The translations under genes and the position numbers were made by a program. 35,553 nt of DNA from assembly GCF_001591485.1 (NCBI RefSeq), contig NZ_BCUZ01000018.1, positions 1-35,553 on the forward strand, read 5' to 3'. The notes under the pieces are model-generated. The model searched no databases and was not told the origin of the DNA. It was given only the letters and a program-made list of their open reading frames with translations. Origin of the DNA: Neobacillus fumarioli NBRC 102428. GTDB taxonomy: Bacteria > Bacillota > Bacilli > Bacillales > Cytobacillaceae. Shown here in pieces: positions 31,989 to 35,553 of the stretch (positions within the stretch are counted from its first letter, which is position 1; each line of letters starts with the position of its first letter).

Positions 31989-32882
31989 TTGGATTTGCAC
32001 TTACATGTATTTACAAAAGTTGTCGAAAAAGCAAATTTTTCAAAAGCCGCGGACGAATTGCACATGACGCAGCCGGCCGTCAGCCAATATATCAGAACAT
32101 TGGAACAGTCGGTAGGTACTAGGCTACTCGAACGTAGCAACAAATATGTCCGGCTGAATAAGGCAGGGGAAATTGTTTACCATCATGCGAAGGAAATCCT
32201 TGCCCTTTATGCAAAAATGCAATACTTAGTCGATGACCTGACCAATCATGCAAGCGGTGCGATTTCCATTGGCGCGAGCTACACGTTCGGCGAATATATT
32301 CTCCCGCATATTATTGCAAGGCTTAAAAAACAATATCCCCTGATCAGCCCGTCCATTACGATCCATAATACAAAAGAAATTATCGATATGGTCAACACGT
32401 ACCAATTGGATATCGGCATTATCGAAGGATTTTTTGAAGATAAGCAAATGAATGCGGAAATTGTTTCTGAAGATCAAATGGTCATTGTGGCTTCACCCAA
32501 ACATCCTTTTTTGACCAAGAGCGAAGAGCTGAGGATAAAAGATTTAGAGGACGAGACGTGGATATTGCGGGAAGAGGGATCCGGCACAAGGCAGGCAGCA
32601 GATCACTTTTTTCAATTGCATGAGTTTACTCCGAAACACATAATGGAATTCGGAAGTACCCAGGTCATTAAGGAATCCGTTGAGGCAGGGCTTGGGATTA
32701 GCCTGCTGTCAAGGTGGACGATTGAAAAAGAGCTGACCAATGGGTACATAGCCATGTTGAAAGTTCAAGGACTACCGTTTAAACGAAACTTTAGCCTTGT
32801 ATCCCGTTCCGCCTTTCAGACGAAAGCTCTAAAAACCTTTATTGAAACACTGAAGGGATATATGAAAGAGCAAGCAATGTAA
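31989..32882 (+). CDS. LysR family transcriptional regulator
   Basis: A LysR-type regulator with an N-terminal winged helix (FTKVVEKANFSKAADELHMTQPAVSQYIRTLE) and a C-terminal effector-binding domain (GAISIGASYTFGEYILP onwards). It most likely controls the divergent yeiH gene through the ATAAG motifs. The start is uncertain: the TTG at 31989 gives the standard beginning MDLHLHVFTKVVEK, and AGGTGAG lies four bases before it; GTG 31980 and an ATG at 31929 (no binding site) are alternatives. About 297 residues, normal for the family. The effector cannot be read from the sequence. Confidence 0.87.
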   Translation: MDLHLHVFTKVVEKANFSKAADELHMTQPAVSQYIRTLEQSVGTRLLERSNKYVRLNKAGEIVYHHAKEILALYAKMQYLVDDLTNHASGAISIGASYTFGEYILPHIIARLKKQYPLISPSITIHNTKEIIDMVNTYQLDIGIIEGFFEDKQMNAEIVSEDQMVIVASPKHPFLTKSEELRIKDLEDETWILREEGSGTRQAADHFFQLHEFTPKHIMEFGSTQVIKESVEAGLGISLLSRWTIEKELTNGYIAMLKVQGLPFKRNFSLVSRSAFQTKALKTFIETLKGYMKEQAM

Positions 32883-32884
32883 AA

Positions 32885-32922
32885 AACCCAAGAAATGTTG
32901 ATTTAACAACAATTCTTGGGTT
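32885..32922. terminator. Bidirectional terminator between lysR and the M20 gene
   Basis: AACCCAAGAA (32885-32894) and TTCTTGGGTT (32913-32922), with an inner GTTG/CAAC pair. On the minus strand it is followed by TTTTTT, so it ends the M20 transcript; it starts three bases after the lysR stop. Confidence 0.8.
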
Positions 32923-32928
32923 GCTGTT

Positions 32929-34086
32929 TCAGCTATTTAAGGCCAGCTGAAGCATCAGTTCTATAGCCGTAGGAATGGCAGTTTCATCGATATCAAATTG
33001 TGGATGATGGTGTGGGTACTTGCTTTTTTCACTTTGCATTCCCACATTGATAAAGGCTCCGACTTTTTCCTTTAAATAATAGGAAAAATCTTCAGCTCCC
33101 ATTCTCGGTTCTACTACGGTAAAGATATCGGGACCGAATGTATTTTCAATCAATTGTTTCGCAAATTCGCAAGCCTCCGGATGATTGTAAAGTGGAGGGG
33201 TTCCTTCAATGTATTGATAAGTGCCCTTGGCGCCAAAGCTGGAACAGATCGATTCTGTAAGCTGTGCTGTTTTGTCATGCATTAGCTCGGCAGCCTCATA
33301 GGTCATCGCGCGAATTGTTCCTTTTATCTTTACTTCAGACGGAATGACATTATAGGAATGACCTGCCTGCATCCCGCCGATGGAAATCACCCCAGCATGA
33401 AGCGGGTTTAAATTGCGGCTGACAACGGATTGAAATGCCTGAATCAGATGGGTAGCAATATAAATGGGGTCGATCGTCTCATGCGGCTGGCCGCCGTGTC
33501 CGCCTTTTCCTTCGATCGTGATGTCAAAATCATTGCAAGATGCCATGGCATAGCCGGGAGCAAAGCCGATTTTTCCAAGCGGTAAATTGGACATCAAATG
33601 AATCCCGTAAATGGCATCGACACCATCCAGCACCCCTTCTTTGACAAGCTGTTGTGCGCCGCTCGGTGAAGCTTCCTCCGAACTTTGAAAAATCAGCACA
33701 ATATTATTTTTGATGAATTGCGGATTTTGGCTCATCCATTTTGCTGCAGCAAGCAAAACCGCGGTATGTCCATCATGGCCGCATCCATGCATAACTCCCG
33801 GAACCGTTGAAAGGTAAGGTTTGTCACCCTCTTCTTGTATAGGGAGCGCATCCATGTCTGCCCTTAATGCAATGGTCTTTTTCCCTTCGGTTCCTTTTAT
33901 ATACCCGACCACATTAGGTGCCGAGAAACGAGAATCAATCGGAATTCCGAACTCAGCCAATTTTTCTTTTACATAAGCTGCCGTGGCGAATTCCTGCCCT
34001 GACAGTTCCGGATACATATGAAAATGCCTTCTTTGCTTTACAGCCCAATCTGCTAACTCTGCATCTACTAATTTTGTTGGAATCAT
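32929..34086 (-). CDS. M20 family amidohydrolase (N-acyl-amino acid or hippurate type)
   Basis: A metal-dependent hydrolase that removes an acyl group from amino acids or related amides. Family features in order: RRHFHMYPELSGQE near the start, the metal motif ALRADMDALP, MHGCGHDGHTAVLLAAA, FQSSEEASPSGAQ with the catalytic acid, the dimerisation domain with GKGGHGGQPHETIDP, and the late metal motif PRMGAEDFSYYL. 385 residues is standard. AAGGAG lies before the ATG at 34086. It is divergent from another M20 enzyme; the true substrate cannot be assigned by eye. Confidence 0.88.
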   Translation of the reverse strand: MIPTKLVDAELADWAVKQRRHFHMYPELSGQEFATAAYVKEKLAEFGIPIDSRFSAPNVVGYIKGTEGKKTIALRADMDALPIQEEGDKPYLSTVPGVMHGCGHDGHTAVLLAAAKWMSQNPQFIKNNIVLIFQSSEEASPSGAQQLVKEGVLDGVDAIYGIHLMSNLPLGKIGFAPGYAMASCNDFDITIEGKGGHGGQPHETIDPIYIATHLIQAFQSVVSRNLNPLHAGVISIGGMQAGHSYNVIPSEVKIKGTIRAMTYEAAELMHDKTAQLTESICSSFGAKGTYQYIEGTPPLYNHPEACEFAKQLIENTFGPDIFTVVEPRMGAEDFSYYLKEKVGAFINVGMQSEKSKYPHHHPQFDIDETAIPTAIELMLQLALNS

Positions 34087-34195
34087 GTTGTGCTCCTTGT
34101 TGTATTTTTATACAAATATATTAATATAAATTCAAGTAGATTACAAGGTTACAATGTATAAAACAATCCATACGAAAGATTTTATGTTTTGTCTA

Positions 34196-34223
34196 ATGAC
34201 AGCGGTTTCGATCACTATATAAT
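34196..34223 (+). promoter_or_regulatory. SigA-type promoter of the plus-strand M20 gene
   Basis: ATGACA (34196-34201) and TATAAT (34218-34223) with a 16-base spacer: five of six and six of six matches to the vegetative promoter. The start codon is 37 bases downstream. Confidence 0.6.
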
Positions 34224-34259
34224 AGAACTATCTGTATAACCTTGAAGGAGGCTGCATAC

Positions 34260-35492
34260 ATGCAAAAACAAAAACTGTTAATTAATGGGGAACGATTAAA
34301 ACAGGAATTGGAGCGTTTTGCTGCGTTTGGCCGAACAGAAAACAATGGGGTGACAAGGCTGGCATTAACAGAGGAAGACCGACAGGCAAGGGATTATTTC
34401 CGTTCTTGCTGTGAGGAGTTAGGGATGTCAGTCACGGTTGATGATATGGGCTGTATGTATGCAACCTTAGAAGGGACGGAGAATAGGCCGCCCATTCTTA
34501 TAGGTTCCCATCTTGATTCAGTTAAAAAAGGAGGCCGGTTTGACGGGGTATTAGGGGTATTAGCCGGGTTAGAAGTGGTTAGAACGCTGGTGGATCATAA
34601 AATAAAACCGAAAATCCCGATTACGATTGTCAATTTTACCAATGAAGAGGGAGCGAGATTTGAACCGTCCATGATGGCCTCAGGTGTTCTGTCTGGTAAA
34701 TTTGATAAGTCGGCTATGATGCAAAAGAAAGACGCAGCGGGCATTACATTTGAGGAAGCTTTAAAAGGAATTGGGTATGCCGGTGATGCGGAAAACCGGT
34801 TAAGGAAAGGAACCGCTTATTTAGAAATGCATATAGAACAAGGTCCTATTTTAGAAAAAGAAGCGACTTCAATAGGGGTAGTGGAGTGTGTCGTGGGAAT
34901 GGCCTGTTATGAGGTTGAGGTAACAGGGGAATCGGACCATGCCGGTACGACTCCGATGAAGATGCGCAAGGATGCTCTTTTTGCTGCGAATAACTTAATT
35001 AATGAAATCCGCAGCCGCTTAGGTTCACTAGATGAAGATTTAGTATTCACCATCGGTCGGGTGAATGTATATCCAAGCATTCATACCGTGATCCCTAATA
35101 AGGTCATATTTACACTTGAAGCGCGGCACAAAGATATGGAGATCGTCAATACAGTCAAAAACATCATTCAGGGGCTGCCTTATTTAGGTGTCAGTGAAGG
35201 TTGCGAGGTGAAAGTAGCTAAATTATGGGAGCGGGATACGGTATGGTTCGAACCGGAACTGTGCGTGCTTTTGGAACAATCCGCAAAGTCGCTCGGTTAT
35301 TCCAACAAGCGAATGGTCAGCGGCGCAGGCCACGATGCCCAGTTCATCGCAAGCCTCGTCCCATCGGTCATGCTGTTTGTCCCAAGTATTAATGGAAAAA
35401 GCCATTGCGAAGAAGAACTGACCACCTGGGAAGATTGCGAAAAAGGAGTCAATGTGATTTTAGATACTGTTCTTGCATTGTTAAATAAATAA
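34260..35492 (+). CDS. M20 family Zn-dependent hydrolase (allantoate or N-carbamoyl-amino acid type)
   Basis: An amidase of the subgroup containing allantoate amidohydrolase, N-carbamoyl-L-amino acid hydrolase and ureidoglycolate hydrolase. Metal and active-site motifs: IGSHLDSVKKGGRFDGVLGVL, VNFTNEEGARFEPSM, LEMHIEQGPILE, GESDHAGTTPMKMRKDA, and SGAGHDAQ near residue 360. 410 residues is standard. ATG 34260 is chosen with AAGGAGG eight bases upstream; a longer frame from 34242 would include that site. The enzyme would release ammonia from ureides or carbamoyl amino acids. Which substrate applies is not resolved. Confidence 0.87.
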   Translation: MQKQKLLINGERLKQELERFAAFGRTENNGVTRLALTEEDRQARDYFRSCCEELGMSVTVDDMGCMYATLEGTENRPPILIGSHLDSVKKGGRFDGVLGVLAGLEVVRTLVDHKIKPKIPITIVNFTNEEGARFEPSMMASGVLSGKFDKSAMMQKKDAAGITFEEALKGIGYAGDAENRLRKGTAYLEMHIEQGPILEKEATSIGVVECVVGMACYEVEVTGESDHAGTTPMKMRKDALFAANNLINEIRSRLGSLDEDLVFTIGRVNVYPSIHTVIPNKVIFTLEARHKDMEIVNTVKNIIQGLPYLGVSEGCEVKVAKLWERDTVWFEPELCVLLEQSAKSLGYSNKRMVSGAGHDAQFIASLVPSVMLFVPSINGKSHCEEELTTWEDCEKGVNVILDTVLALLNK

Positions 35493-35502
35493 CCTTGAAG
35501 AA

Positions 35503-35539
35503 AAACCCTTTCGTGCTAGAGTGCCGGAAGGGTTTCTTT
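35503..35539 (+). terminator. Terminator after the plus-strand M20 gene
   Basis: AAACCCTT (35503-35510) pairs with AAGGGTTT (35528-35535), extended by TCG/CGG with one G-U pair, followed by CTTT. It begins ten bases after the stop codon. Confidence 0.65.
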
Positions 35540-35553
35540 AGGAGAAAGATTAA

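Overview
The window looks like chromosomal DNA of a member of the Bacillaceae (low to moderate GC, strong AGGAGG-type ribosome binding sites, many TTG/GTG starts, homologues of Bacillus subtilis ykuK, guaD and bioY, and BirA- and CcpA-type operator motifs). Genus and species cannot be fixed from the sequence alone. No rRNA, tRNA, intact insertion sequence, integrase or CRISPR array was seen.

Layout. (1) 1-499: an AT-rich leader with a broken small reading frame, a tiny hydrophobic reading frame and two imperfect direct repeats. (2) 500-9396: a class 1, type I CRISPR-Cas locus ordered cas8-cas7-cas5-cas3-cas6, then an intrinsic terminator, then cas1-cas2-cas4. The Cas7 is of the Cst2/DevR kind, pointing to the I-B / I-A-like (Tneap or Myxan) group. 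Two points stand out. The Cas3 nuclease (HD) domain sits at the C terminus, after the helicase. A perfect internal ribosome binding site and in-frame ATG inside cas8 would make a separate 150-residue small subunit (Cas11). (3) 9600-21409: housekeeping and metabolic genes: an FtsH protease, a CynX/NimT-type MFS exporter, a 5'(3')-deoxyribonucleotidase, a thioredoxin-reductase-like flavoprotein whose redox CxxC is SATS, an RsmF-like rRNA methyltransferase, a PTS EIIB remnant, a DUF418 membrane protein, YkuK, the pseudouridine catabolic pair psuK-psuG, and bioY. (4) 21708-30103: a complete four-gene Wadjet (jetABCD) anti-plasmid system whose domains match the DUF2397/DUF2398/MukB-like SMC/DUF2399 variety (type III in the original naming). 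(5) 30151-35492: guanine deaminase, a YeiH-family exporter with a divergent LysR regulator, and two M20 amidohydrolases in divergent orientation.

Functionally the window joins two different barriers to foreign DNA: CRISPR-Cas (sequence-specific) and Wadjet (sensing circular plasmids by SMC loop extrusion). They are separated by about 12 kb of ordinary genes. Several metabolic genes deal with nucleoside salvage or breakdown (deoxyribonucleotidase, psuK/psuG, guaD) and with nitrogen release from amides (the two M20 enzymes).

Six copies of a dispersed palindromic element built on a GGTGTCAGGCACC core lie between genes from 12.8 to 30.7 kb, and none lies in the cas half. A second Bacillus-type dispersed inverted repeat precedes jetA, and short tandem repeats sit after psuG and between jetC and jetD. 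Regulatory sites with good sequence support are a BirA operator at bioY, a cre-like site and twin AAAC-N4-GTTT motifs at psuK, an ATAAG-N11-CTTAT LysR-type site at yeiH, and several intrinsic terminators.
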